64,000 bases of DNA, taken from contig NZ_CP027707.1 of assembly GCF_003850345.1 (NCBI RefSeq), positions 6,873,001 through 6,937,000 on the forward strand, read 5' to 3'. Origin of the DNA: Pseudomonas chlororaphis subsp. piscium (GTDB lineage Bacteria > Pseudomonadota > Gammaproteobacteria > Pseudomonadales > Pseudomonadaceae). Position 1 is the first letter of the stretch. Every line of letters starts with the position of its first letter. Made by a program: the position numbers and the translations under genes. The notes beneath the pieces were generated by a model that worked only from the letters and a program-made list of their open reading frames with translations, did no database searches and was not told the origin of the DNA. This document shows positions 1 to 6,918 of this stretch, piece after piece.

Positions 1-658
1 GGGTTTCCAGGCGCAGGTTGAAGCCCTTGATCACCGGCTCGTCGGCGACCATGCCGCTGCCCTGGATATAGGCGGTGGGCTGGCCGAGCTTGGGGAACAC
101 GGTCTGGTCGTCGCCGAACACCAGCAGATGGCCTTGCGGGCTGTGCTGGAAGTGGTAATGCAGGCCTTCCTCTTCGCACAGGCGCTGGATGAAGTGCAGG
201 TCGGTTTCGTCGTACTGCACGCAGTAGTCGCGCTCCGGACACGGGGTGCCGAGCTGGAACCGGTAGGCGTTGCCCTGGATGCCGTGCTCTTCGAGGATCA
301 GGGCGATGATCTTCGGCGCCGACAGCTGCTGGTAGATGCGCTGGTTGGTGCGGTGTTCGAGGTAAGCCAGTTGTGGCACCAGCGACACCTGGTAGCGGGT
401 CAGGCGCTTGCCGGCATCGCCCTGGGCCACGCGGTAGATCTGCCCGTGGATGCCACGGTCTTGTGGATCGAAGGCGAGAAAAGCCTGCTTGTGCAACAGG
501 GTCTCCAGGTCCAGATCGGGGTTCTCGCTGACCAGTTCCAGATCGAAACGGAACGGCTGGCTGATGCCTTCGATCCCCTCGAAAGACAGCACCTGCAAGT
601 CACCCTGGAAGTCGTCGACCGTCAGGCTGAAGTGGGTTTCATTGGAAGGATTGAACAT
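1..658 (-). CDS. vgrG: VgrG spike protein, 5' part only (cut by window edge)
   Basis: N-terminal ~219 residues of a type VI secretion VgrG (TssI), the trimeric tip of the Hcp/VgrG needle. The start is the ATG at 656-658 (reverse strand) and the reading frame runs off the left edge of the window, so the C-terminus and any cargo domain are not visible. The nucleotide sequence is nearly identical to the start of the vgrG genes at 6408 and 14885, covering the gp27-like base of the spike. Around codon 68 it matches the 14885 copy (short form) and lacks the extra six residues of the 6408 copy. It is divergent from the RNA/leader module that starts at 890. Confidence 0.9.
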   Translation of the reverse strand, partial: MFNPSNETHFSLTVDDFQGDLQVLSFEGIEGISQPFRFDLELVSENPDLDLETLLHKQAFLAFDPQDRGIHGQIYRVAQGDAGKRLTRYQVSLVPQLAYLEHRTNQRIYQQLSAPKIIALILEEHGIQGNAYRFQLGTPCPERDYCVQYDETDLHFIQRLCEEEGLHYHFQHSPQGHLLVFGDDQTVFPKLGQPTAYIQGSGMVADEPVIKGFNLRLET

Positions 659-889
659 AGCTTGCTCCCTGCTTGGTTATCATCCATTACGTCGGTAGTG
701 CTATGAAAAGGCGGTCCTCAGAATACTGACGCTATCAAGTAGAGCGCATAACGATTGTAGGAAAACACCGAGCATCGGCAGGATGATTCCTAATTTGATG
801 CGCGACTCACAAAGATCTGTCTGAAGCTGGCAACAAAGCCCACTGAACACGCCGAAAACACATCGTCATAAAATGCGGTAATCCTGTCG
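659..889. other. vgrG upstream (promoter-bearing) region, no gene
   Basis: Intergenic stretch between the divergent vgrG and the plus-strand RNA module. The first ~120 bases next to vgrG are strongly conserved with 6409-6530, which suggests that the vgrG promoter lies there. No clear sigma70 or sigma54 promoter could be assigned by eye. The remainder is unconserved between the two copies and holds no credible gene. Confidence 0.5.
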
Positions 890-918
890 TTGCAGCTGCC
901 CAGCCTCCCCGCTATCCT
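890..918 (+). promoter_or_regulatory. sigma70-type promoter of the short RNA (copy A)
   Basis: -35 TTGCAG at 890-895, a 17-base spacer, and -10 TATCCT at 913-918. The second module (6639-6667) has the same two hexamers and the same 17-base spacing, while much of the spacer differs in sequence. That selective conservation is the main support. Confidence 0.65.
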
Positions 919-924
919 TCCGCC

Positions 925-1011
925 GTCGCTGCAAAATCAGCGACCGGGCCTGGAAACCCGATGAGTAAACGGCGCAGCAGCGCCAACTATCACGATTGCT
1001 GGCGCTTTTTT
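925..1011 (+). ncRNA. Candidate short structured RNA upstream of DUF3077-like gene (copy A)
   Basis: Begins about 7 bases after the -10. Visible structure: a perfect 7-bp stem GTCGCTG/CAGCGAC (925-931/938-944), then a CGGG/CCCG stem (945-960) whose strand carries CCTGGAAACCC, then an intrinsic terminator AGCGCCA-N14-TGGCGCT followed by six T (979-1011). Bases 945-960 can form 14 base pairs (one bulge, one mismatch) with 1082-1096 in the downstream mRNA leader. This resembles the organisation of phage C4 antisense RNAs, which lie just upstream of the transcript they regulate. That comparison is from memory, and family membership is unproven. Confidence 0.6.
979..1011 (+). terminator. Intrinsic terminator of the short RNA (copy A)
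   Basis: Seven-bp GC-rich stem (979-985 with 1000-1006) followed by a run of six T. Copy B keeps the AGCGCC/GGCGCT stem and T run although its loop sequence is different, so the structure itself appears to be selected. Confidence 0.7.
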
Positions 1012-1049
1012 GTGCCTGACTTTCTCGTGTTATGGCGGCTGTGCGCGGG

Positions 1050-1163
1050 AGACCTTCGGGTCTGCCGGGTTCCGTTTACTCCGGTTTTCCAGCCCGCGCA
1101 TAGCTGCCACCCTTTCGACTGGAAACGAAACGGCAGCTCAATTCAGTAAACGGAGTTACTGCC
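1050..1163 (+). promoter_or_regulatory. Structured 5' leader of the DUF3077-like gene (copy A)
   Basis: Contains a stem with UUCG-type loop (AGACC-TTCG-GGTCT), the target strand CGGTTTTCCAGCCCG (1082-1096), an internal mimic CTGGAAAC (1119-1126), and a 7-bp stem AGCTGCC/GGCAGCT just before the leader-peptide ribosome site. TTTTCCAG can pair either with the mimic inside the leader or with CCTGGAAACCC of the upstream short RNA, so two alternative folds are possible. The same elements are present in copy B at 6800-6918. Confidence 0.5.
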
Positions 1164-1223
1164 ATGTACATCACCCGCCAGTCCAAGATCCACCCTCTGC
1201 AAACAGCAGGAGGTGAGCAATGA
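1164..1223 (+). CDS. 19-residue leader peptide, overlaps the DUF3077-like start (copy A)
   Basis: ATG at 1164 preceded by GGAG (cggagttactgcc). It encodes MYITRQSKIHPLQTAGGEQ and ends with TGA at 1221-1223. The stop overlaps the next gene's ATG as ATGA. The next gene's ribosome site AGGAGG lies inside the peptide's codons for AGG. Copy B has an equally long peptide with the same start MY, the same LQTAGG-x-Q end and the same overlap. The middle of the peptide diverges, so the ends, stop position and length are what is conserved. Likely role (inference): translational coupling. Confidence 0.65.
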   Translation: MYITRQSKIHPLQTAGGEQ

Positions 1224-1486
1224 CCACCTCGATCAAAACCATCGGCATCGTTACCTTCGCCGACTGCGGCGAAAAAGAACAAAGCCTGTTCCGGGTTAAT
1301 CCGGATATTCCAGCCCGAGAAGCCTTGGAACATGCTTCCAACCTGTTCTACTACGCCAAAAAGCTCATGCTCGATGCGGCGATGGAGCCGCAGGGAGAAC
1401 GCTATGCTTGGCCGGCTTATTACCTGTGCGAAATGGGTAAGGCCGTAGTGGACGACATTTCGAACTCCATTTCACCAAGCCAGTAA
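1220..1486 (+). CDS. Small DUF3077-like protein (copy A)
   Basis: 88 residues, no signal peptide or membrane segment, so cytoplasmic. The sequence (FRVNPDIPAREALEHASNLF ... MGKAVVDDI) resembles a small-protein family abundant in Pseudomonas that I recall as DUF3077; function is unknown. ATG overlaps the stop of the leader peptide, with an AGGAGG ribosome site 6 bases upstream. The paralogue at 6975-7250 is about 85% identical by eye but has a longer C-terminus (91 residues). It is the only gene of its transcript, and the following hairpin separates it from the convergent minus-strand immunity/effector operon. Confidence 0.75.
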   Translation: MTTSIKTIGIVTFADCGEKEQSLFRVNPDIPAREALEHASNLFYYAKKLMLDAAMEPQGERYAWPAYYLCEMGKAVVDDISNSISPSQ

Positions 1487-1517
1487 AATAGTACGCCCTG
1501 AGTCTTTAACACATAGA

Positions 1518-1547
1518 AGGCAAGCCATTAAAAATAATGGCTTGCCT
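1518..1547. terminator. Strong hairpin between convergent genes
   Basis: Perfect 13-bp stem (1518-1530 with 1535-1547) with a four-A loop, lying between the ends of the plus-strand DUF3077-like gene and the minus-strand gene at 1569-2165. There is no long T run, but the position suggests a bidirectional terminator. Confidence 0.6.
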
Positions 1548-1568
1548 AGTAAAATCTCAGAGGCTCAT

Positions 1569-2165
1569 TCAATAGATCGGCATCTGAAAACGCATTCTAG
1601 ACAAACAACGGTCAGAGGCTTCCCCATAAAGCTTCTGTGTCATTGCACAGTTATTTTTTGCATATTCAGACCAGATTGCTCCAAAATTCATATCCCCACC
1701 AATATATGCAACAGCTTTAGCGTAATCCATAGAAGTTGCTTTTTTGTTCACGACGGATACCGCCTTATAAAACCCATCCCCAATAACACCCGTTCGCAAA
1801 TATATAATTTCATTTACACGAAAGCTCGTGAGTTGATTCAAACACGAAAGCTTTTCAATTGGAGCCTCTTGACCTGAAGATGCTTCGTCCGCGTCGTTGC
1901 ATTGTTCGTCTCTCAAGCGAATCCAAAGCTTCTGGCTAGAGAGCAAGTCAGCTTTAAGGACTGGAGTCAATTCAGCAGAAAGAGCTTTATATTGCTCATT
2001 CAGAATCTTATCAATTTTAGCGAGAGACTCTTGAGAGCAACGTGCGATGTCCGAGTTCACTGTTATACTATCATCGCACTTAGCATCTGCCATCGCGGGG
2101 CTAACTAGTACCATTAGACACCCTAAAAAAGTTACGACCCTACCACTTATTTCCAACGTTTGCAT
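1569..2165 (-). CDS. Exported LprI/DUF1311-like protein, candidate immunity
   Basis: 198 residues with an N-terminal signal peptide (hydrophobic stretch ending ...VSPAMADA). The mature part has the C-x-D...Q-x-x-W-x-x-x-R-D-x-x-C pattern (KLWIRLRDEQC) of the LprI-type lysozyme-inhibitor family (DUF1311). ATG with GAGGAGG upstream. It is the last gene of the set vgrG2 - muramidase-like effector - LprI-like - LprI-like, and it is a distant paralogue of the preceding gene. A periplasmic lysozyme inhibitor next to a lysozyme-fold effector fits an immunity role; that role is inferred. Confidence 0.75.
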   Translation of the reverse strand: MQTLEISGRVVTFLGCLMVLVSPAMADAKCDDSITVNSDIARCSQESLAKIDKILNEQYKALSAELTPVLKADLLSSQKLWIRLRDEQCNDADEASSGQEAPIEKLSCLNQLTSFRVNEIIYLRTGVIGDGFYKAVSVVNKKATSMDYAKAVAYIGGDMNFGAIWSEYAKNNCAMTQKLYGEASDRCLSRMRFQMPIY

Positions 2166-2210
2166 TTCAGCGCCTCCTCAAATGAAGCTGAAGCACTTCA
2201 TCACTAAAAA

Positions 2211-2618
2211 TCACTTCATAACCCCATTCAAATAAGCGGTACGTTCCTCACTCATTCGAGCCACACAATTATTAACTATCGTTATGTGAGCAGGCCGTCC
2301 TACCTCTACTTCAAATGCTTCCAGATCACAATTAGCATCACGATATTTCAACCATGCACGCTGCGCCCCCTTAAGCTTCTCCAAATACAAACCACCTAAC
2401 TCAGAGTTTGCTTCATATTGGGCTCTAGTTCGACTTATTAGATTTTTGTAGCTTTCGTTCAGCTTCGCATCCGCACTGTCTTTTCTTTCTTTTGCACACA
2501 GGTCAACCTGGGCACTCAATGTAATATTATCGCACTCTCCCCCTATAGCAAAAGACGAAAAAATCGCAAGCAGAGCAAGCAAAGAAAACTTCCTAAAATA
2601 ATCAAAAAACATTCTCAT
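2211..2618 (-). CDS. Exported LprI/DUF1311-like protein, likely immunity to the adjacent lysozyme effector
   Basis: About 135 residues: signal peptide (LLALLAIFSSFAIGG) then a DUF1311/LprI-type domain with C-x-x-I-T-L...C and AQRAWLKYRDANC, the W-x-x-Y-R-D-x-x-C motif typical of the family. The ATG at 2618 overlaps the effector stop as TGATG. A GTG at 2621 and an ATG at 2612 (better spaced from AGG) are alternative starts. Tight coupling to the effector and the match between target (lysozyme fold) and inhibitor family make it the best immunity candidate at this locus. Confidence 0.8.
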   Translation of the reverse strand: MRMFFDYFRKFSLLALLAIFSSFAIGGECDNITLSAQVDLCAKERKDSADAKLNESYKNLISRTRAQYEANSELGGLYLEKLKGAQRAWLKYRDANCDLEAFEVEVGRPAHITIVNNCVARMSEERTAYLNGVMK

Positions 2619-4612
2619 CACCTGTTATTTCTTAGATAATTAGCACGATGTCGCCCGCCTTCATACTGACTTATAGCAGGAGTATTTTCTATATATCTAA
2701 TAAGCTCATCCACATCATCATTCATCCCTGCCTTCATTGGGTTTGGACCTTGGGTGAATCCTTGATAAACAAAGTCCACCAGTATATCTCTTACTATCTG
2801 CTGCAATCCTTCCCACTCTATACGTCCCGGCAATGTAGAGGTCCAATTATTGTAAACTACTATTGCTCTTGAAACGTAATCTGGATAAATCAAATCAAAA
2901 AGTGCCTTTTGCTGCTCAAGCGTGATCTCCCCGATATCTTGTTTATTCGCCGCTACAAAGTCTCTTGCCAAGTTTCCTTTTAACCCACGGGCTTTAGATA
3001 TTTTCGTAGCTTGAGCAGCTGGAACCCCCGAAGCAACCATATGCTCATATATAGAGCTTTCACTTCGTGACCCCATATCATAGCCTCGCCCTAAAGTAAC
3101 TCCTGACTCGGCATTACCTGGCCAATGTATTACTCTGCTGAAGAATTGCGACGTAGAGATATCATTACCTTCTGCATCATATGTGACCTTCCCCAAGCTT
3201 CCATTTGAGCTCTTCAGTTTGCAAAAGGCTCCCAGCAAACCAACAGGGTGTATATGCCATACTTCGGCATTATCAATTATCCCAAGCTTACCCCACCAAC
3301 TCAGGCTCTCAATCCGCGCCTTCTCGGCAACCCACTCCTTATGTGGCGCCGACTCGCTATGCCCCATTAACTCATCCAATGAGTCCCACTTCGCTGCCTT
3401 GTAGTCCCACTCACTCTCATATTTGATAATCATCTGTGAGACCGGTTGGGCGAACCAAGGCTTACTCAGGGCATTTCCTATCTCTTCCGGTGGAAGCTTC
3501 GTGTCGTGATTTCGATCAAGGATAGTGTAGAGAGATTGTTTTGTCGGACCTGCCCCGGCAGTCACGATATTTGGGTGGTAAGCCTTGCGTTCTTCATCCG
3601 TCATATTCTCTTGCGCATGAAGAAAATCCGCGTAGAGATCGACATTGCTCCCAGTTTCTTCGATGAAGGTGAAACCTTCCCATTCAAAAGGCGAGTGGCG
3701 GTACAACGTGGTATTAGGCTCGGCAAACCAACCGTCGATGCTCTCTCCTTGAGCATCGGCGAGTAGCCCTTCCAGGTGCCACCACTGCGTATAGGTAGTG
3801 ACTCCACCCATCACCACCGGAGCTTTGATTTTTTTCTCTGCTGGCAGGGCTTCCAATACGCTCACAGGAATGAGCAGACCATAACCGACCTCTTTACTAG
3901 CATCGTTCGCCTTGGGGGGGTTGGTAGCATTCATACCCGGCACATGAGTAATCAGCCGGATGCGTGGCAGGATTTTGACCAGTGTCTTTTCTGTTTCTGG
4001 CAGTCTGACGGCCTGCTCTTTGGTCTGGTCGATGAAAGCCTTGATGTCCTCACAGCTAAACACTTCCAGATGCAGTAAGTTTTTCGGAGCTGCGTCCGAG
4101 TAGTTCTGATACTTCCCCACATGCCCTATGAGTTCACCGGCTTTGATTTTATGAACCGGTGTCAACGGGACAATCACCCCCGGGGTCTTGGGTTCGCTTT
4201 TTACCTCAAGAGAGTCGAGCCAGACATACCCAGGCAATGTTCCATCTGCACCCGGTGTCAACGCAGGGATGGATTCGCCGGTGACAATTTCCAGCAGCTT
4301 GCGATATTTGCCAGAAGTTTGTTCATTGCTGATTTTGATTTGCGTGCCTGCAGGTAAAAAACCTATAGGCAGACCTCTTGCCGTAGCACTGCGGATATTC
4401 GCCCCGGTTTTCTGCCCTGGAGGGGCGTCCTCGGCTTTCTCTCCGACAAAATAAATATCTCCAGAAAGGTGCTGCATTTCACCTTTGAACACCCAACCCG
4501 TATTTGCTGGCAGAGCTGCGACTTCAGGGGTCACGCTGACGATTTCGAGCCATTTTTGTGTTGCTGGAGCAGGTTTAGTGTTCACCGTGGTACCACGGGG
4601 TAGAACCGTCAA
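2618..4612 (-). CDS. Modular peptidoglycan-hydrolase T6SS effector, pesticin/lysozyme-like C-terminus; 5' end missing or out of frame
   Basis: The only available start is a TTG at 4612. The open frame continues upstream to 4768 without ATG or GTG, and that upstream part still reads as effector sequence (SH3-like, TYQVKANAPDKSLGLRVRSG). Order of parts, counted from the TTG: SH3-like segments ~1-140; the C-terminal half of a LytM-like fold (AGELIGHVG...HLEVF) ~158-186; EF-hand-like loop DRNHDTKLPPEE 366-377; hinge WHIHPVG ~452-458; a lysozyme-fold domain resembling pesticin/phage lysozyme (E502-SGVTLGRGYD512-MG) to the end. Its body is homologous to residues ~440-810 of the effector at 9236-12328, which has a full N-terminal half. 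It looks N-terminally truncated by the vgrG2 junction. Confidence 0.7.
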   Translation of the reverse strand: MTVLPRGTTVNTKPAPATQKWLEIVSVTPEVAALPANTGWVFKGEMQHLSGDIYFVGEKAEDAPPGQKTGANIRSATARGLPIGFLPAGTQIKISNEQTSGKYRKLLEIVTGESIPALTPGADGTLPGYVWLDSLEVKSEPKTPGVIVPLTPVHKIKAGELIGHVGKYQNYSDAAPKNLLHLEVFSCEDIKAFIDQTKEQAVRLPETEKTLVKILPRIRLITHVPGMNATNPPKANDASKEVGYGLLIPVSVLEALPAEKKIKAPVVMGGVTTYTQWWHLEGLLADAQGESIDGWFAEPNTTLYRHSPFEWEGFTFIEETGSNVDLYADFLHAQENMTDEERKAYHPNIVTAGAGPTKQSLYTILDRNHDTKLPPEEIGNALSKPWFAQPVSQMIIKYESEWDYKAAKWDSLDELMGHSESAPHKEWVAEKARIESLSWWGKLGIIDNAEVWHIHPVGLLGAFCKLKSSNGSLGKVTYDAEGNDISTSQFFSRVIHWPGNAESGVTLGRGYDMGSRSESSIYEHMVASGVPAAQATKISKARGLKGNLARDFVAANKQDIGEITLEQQKALFDLIYPDYVSRAIVVYNNWTSTLPGRIEWEGLQQIVRDILVDFVYQGFTQGPNPMKAGMNDDVDELIRYIENTPAISQYEGGRHRANYLRNNR

Positions 4613-4653
4613 AACCGGGGTCTGCCCTGAGTTGCCGCTACGAACTCGCAGCC

Positions 4654-6408
4654 CTAATGATTTGTCTGGCGCATTTGCTTTGACTTGATAAGTGTCGTTA
4701 CCCCAAAAGGCAGGCCTTTGAAGCCTAGGGTTTCGGTCTTGCGGTCGGCGTGGGTGATGCGGTGTTCTTCAGCCTTGAGTTCGGTGTAGGTGTTCTTCTC
4801 CACGGTGTCGTGGCGTTCGTGGCCGATGCGGATTTTCTGGTCGTGCTCGATGTTTTCATCCCAGTCGCGCTGGGCGTGGATGAAGATCTGTTCGGCGCCT
4901 TTTTTGTCTTCGATGCGCAGTTCGTTGTAGCCGGCGCCGCCCGGTGAGCTCATGGACTTGAACACCGTGCGGGTCTTGTTCGCCGGCAGGGCGTAAGGCA
5001 CCGGGTGTTCCTTGTGGTACAGGCAGCCGGTGATCAGCGGCTGGTCGGGGTCGCCCTCGAGGAACGTCACCAGCACTTCCATGCCGATGCGCGGGATGAC
5101 GATGGCGCCGTAGCGGTCGCCGGCCCAACTGGAGGACACCCGCAGCCAGCAGCTGGTCTTGTTGTCGGCCTTGCCCTCGCGGTCCCAGTGGAACTGCACC
5201 TTTACGCGGCCGTACTGGTCGCAGTGGATTTCTTCGCCCTTGGGCCCGGTGACCACCGCGGTCTGGCTGCCCAGCACCCGCGGTTTCGGGTGGTTCAGGG
5301 CCGGACGGTAGAACACCTGCCAGGGCGTGGCGAGGAAGCGGTTGCGATAGCCCTGGTGGAAGTCGTCCTTGTTGTCGGTGGTGTCGCTGGTCACCGACTC
5401 TTCCAGCACCTGCGGCTGTTTGCCTTCGTGGACGATATGGGTCAGCAGCCAGAGGTCGTTCCACTCGCTGCGCGGGTGCTCGGACAGTTCCAGGAAATGG
5501 CCGCTGACCAGCCGCGTCTGGTCGCCCCAGCCTTCGGCCTGCTGGTAGTCGGCGCGGTGGCGTTCGAGGGCGCGCTGGCTGAGGAACTTGCCGCGCGCGC
5601 GGTCGGTGAAACAGCCCGGGTAGTCGTAGTCTTCCAGGTCCGGTTCTTCACTGTCGGTCTCGGGTTTATAGGCGGCTTCCAGTTGCAGGCGCGGCTTCTC
5701 GAAGTCGTAATCGCGTCGAGTAGTACGGCGGGTGCGGGTCTCCAGGCGCAGGTTGAAACCCTTGATCACCGGCTCGTCGGCGACCATGCCACTGCCCTGG
5801 ATATAGGCGGTGGGCTGGCCGAGCTTGGGGAACACGGTCTGGTCGTCACCGAACACCAGCAGATGGCCCTGCGGGCTGTGCTGGAAGTGGTAATGCAGGC
5901 CTTCCTCTTCGCACAGGCGCTGGATGAAGTGCAGGTCGGTTTCGTCGTACTGCACGCAGTAGTCGCGGTCCGGGCACGGGGTGCCGAGCTGGAACCGGTA
6001 GGCGTTGCCCTGGATGCCGTGCTCTTCGAGGATCAGGGCGATGATCTTCGGCGCCGATAGCTGCTGGTAGATGCGCTGGTTGGTGCGGTGCTCGAGGTAG
6101 GCCAGCTGCGGCACCAGCGACACCTGGTAGCGGGTCAGGCGCTTGCCCGCGTCGCCCTGGGCCACGCGGTAGATCTGGCCGTGGATGCCACTGCCCTCGC
6201 CGTTCAGAGCAGCCGGGGCGAAGGCCAGGAACGCCTGCTTGTGCAGCAGCGTCTCCAGGTCCAGGTCGGGGTTCTCGCTGACCAGTTCCAGATCGAAACG
6301 GAACGGCTGGCTGATGCCTTCGATCCCTTCGAAAGACAGCACCTGCAAGTCACCCTGGAAGTCGTCGACCGTCAGGCTGAAGTGGGTTTCATTGGAAGGA
6401 TTGAACAT
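4654..6408 (-). CDS. vgrG: VgrG spike protein with lost C-terminus (copy 2)
   Basis: 584 residues. gp27-like base, then the gp5-like OB fold (VTGPKGEEIHCDQYGRVKVQ from ~387, SWAGDRYGAIVIPRIGMEV ~424-445). Nearly identical to the 12849-14885 VgrG up to HADRKTET (residue 560, about 4729). There the other copy continues into beta-helix repeats. Here 24 unrelated residues follow, which are effector DNA read in the wrong frame, and TAG at 4654. The protein therefore lacks the beta-helix spike. It also has six extra residues near codon 68 (PAALNGEGSG) absent from the other two copies. ATG start as in all copies. Confidence 0.85.
   Translation of the reverse strand: MFNPSNETHFSLTVDDFQGDLQVLSFEGIEGISQPFRFDLELVSENPDLDLETLLHKQAFLAFAPAALNGEGSGIHGQIYRVAQGDAGKRLTRYQVSLVPQLAYLEHRTNQRIYQQLSAPKIIALILEEHGIQGNAYRFQLGTPCPDRDYCVQYDETDLHFIQRLCEEEGLHYHFQHSPQGHLLVFGDDQTVFPKLGQPTAYIQGSGMVADEPVIKGFNLRLETRTRRTTRRDYDFEKPRLQLEAAYKPETDSEEPDLEDYDYPGCFTDRARGKFLSQRALERHRADYQQAEGWGDQTRLVSGHFLELSEHPRSEWNDLWLLTHIVHEGKQPQVLEESVTSDTTDNKDDFHQGYRNRFLATPWQVFYRPALNHPKPRVLGSQTAVVTGPKGEEIHCDQYGRVKVQFHWDREGKADNKTSCWLRVSSSWAGDRYGAIVIPRIGMEVLVTFLEGDPDQPLITGCLYHKEHPVPYALPANKTRTVFKSMSSPGGAGYNELRIEDKKGAEQIFIHAQRDWDENIEHDQKIRIGHERHDTVEKNTYTELKAEEHRITHADRKTETLGFKGLPFGVTTLIKSKQMRQTNH
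4700..4770 (-). other. Out-of-frame vgrG2/effector junction
   Basis: VgrG homology ends near 4729. Effector homology in the -1 frame relative to vgrG begins near 4720 (PAFWGNDTYQVKA, aligning with PGYWHGTVKA of the second effector). The effector frame is closed by TGA at 4769-4771. One added base between about 4729 and 4700 would fuse VgrG in frame to the effector. No canonical -1 slippery heptamer is present at the CCTTTTGGGG run. Confidence 0.7.
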
Positions 6409-6638
6409 AGCTTGCTCCCTGCTTGGTGATCATCCATGACATCGGTGGCGCTATGAAAAGGTGGTCCTCAGAGTACTGACGCTATCAAGTGGAACGTAAA
6501 ACGGCTGTAAGAAAACACCAGAATTCGGTACGAGAATTCCTATTTGAACTACCGCTCATAGAGAGCTGCTTGAAATCAACTAGATAACGCAACCAACCGA
6601 AAAAAGCGGGTTGTCACAAGCCGCAATGCCTATGTCGT
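6409..6638. other. vgrG2 upstream region, no gene
   Basis: Counterpart of 659-889. The ~120 bases next to vgrG are conserved between the two copies and presumably hold the vgrG promoter and leader. The rest is not conserved. No credible coding sequence. Confidence 0.5.
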
Positions 6639-6667
6639 TGCAGCGAGCCAAGTCGCCCGCTATCCTT
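6639..6667 (+). promoter_or_regulatory. sigma70-type promoter of the short RNA (copy B)
   Basis: -35 TTGCAG at 6639-6644, a 17-base spacer, -10 TATCCT at 6662-6667. The hexamers and spacing match copy A (890-918); the spacer sequence partly differs. Confidence 0.65.
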
Positions 6668-6673
6668 CCGCCG

Positions 6674-6764
6674 TCGCTGCAAAATCAGCGACCGGGCCTG
6701 GAAACCCGAAGAGCAAAAAGGCGCAACAGCAGCGCCCAGACCATCAAGTGCAGGCGCTTTTTTT
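6674..6764 (+). ncRNA. Candidate short structured RNA upstream of DUF3077-like gene (copy B)
   Basis: Same elements as 925-1011: stem GTCGCTG/CAGCGAC (6674-6680/6687-6693), CGGG-CCTGGAAA-CCCG hairpin, and an intrinsic terminator AGCGCC...GGCGCT with seven T (6731-6764). The terminator loop is different from copy A while the arms are unchanged. The CCTGGAAACCC strand can pair with 6832-6848 in the downstream leader. Confidence 0.6.
6731..6764 (+). terminator. Intrinsic terminator of the short RNA (copy B)
   Basis: AGCGCC at 6731-6736 pairs with GGCGCT at 6753-6758 and is followed by a run of seven T. Confidence 0.7.
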
Positions 6765-6799
6765 GTGCCTGTATTTCTGCGTCATGGCGGCTGTGCGTG

Positions 6800-6918
6800 G
6801 GAGACCTTCGGGTCTGCCGGGTTCCTTTTGCCTCGGTTTTCCAGCCCGCGTACAGCTGCCACCCTTCTCGCCTGGAAACGAAAACGGCAGCTTCTTTAAC
6901 GTAAAAGGAGTTACGCCA
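6800..6918 (+). promoter_or_regulatory. Structured 5' leader of the DUF3077-like gene (copy B)
   Basis: Repeats the leader design of copy A: AGACC-TTCG-GGTCT hairpin, target strand CGGTTTTCCAGCCCG starting at 6834, internal mimic CTGGAAAC (6872-6879), a GCTGCC/GGCAGC stem, then AAGGAG ahead of the leader-peptide ATG. Confidence 0.5.

Larger units (their letters stand above)
1..1486. repeat. Direct repeat copy A: vgrG 5' end + RNA/leader module + DUF3077-like gene
   Basis: This segment recurs at 5751-7250 in the same order and orientation: vgrG 5' end, vgrG upstream region, promoter, short RNA, leader, leader peptide, DUF3077-like gene. vgrG starts are offset by 5750 bases and the DUF3077-like starts by 5755, so alignment is almost colinear. 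Identity is high in vgrG and its first ~120 upstream bases, falls around 780-885, and rises again from about 886. This looks like a duplicated vgrG island unit. Confidence 0.85.

Noticed and set aside
4700..4715. Programmed -1 ribosomal frameshifting at CCTTTTGGGG to make a VgrG-effector fusion
   Set aside because: The run does not fit X-XXY-YYZ (the A-site codon would re-pair GGG with TGG), and effector homology already starts upstream of it, so a recombination junction or a missing base explains it better.
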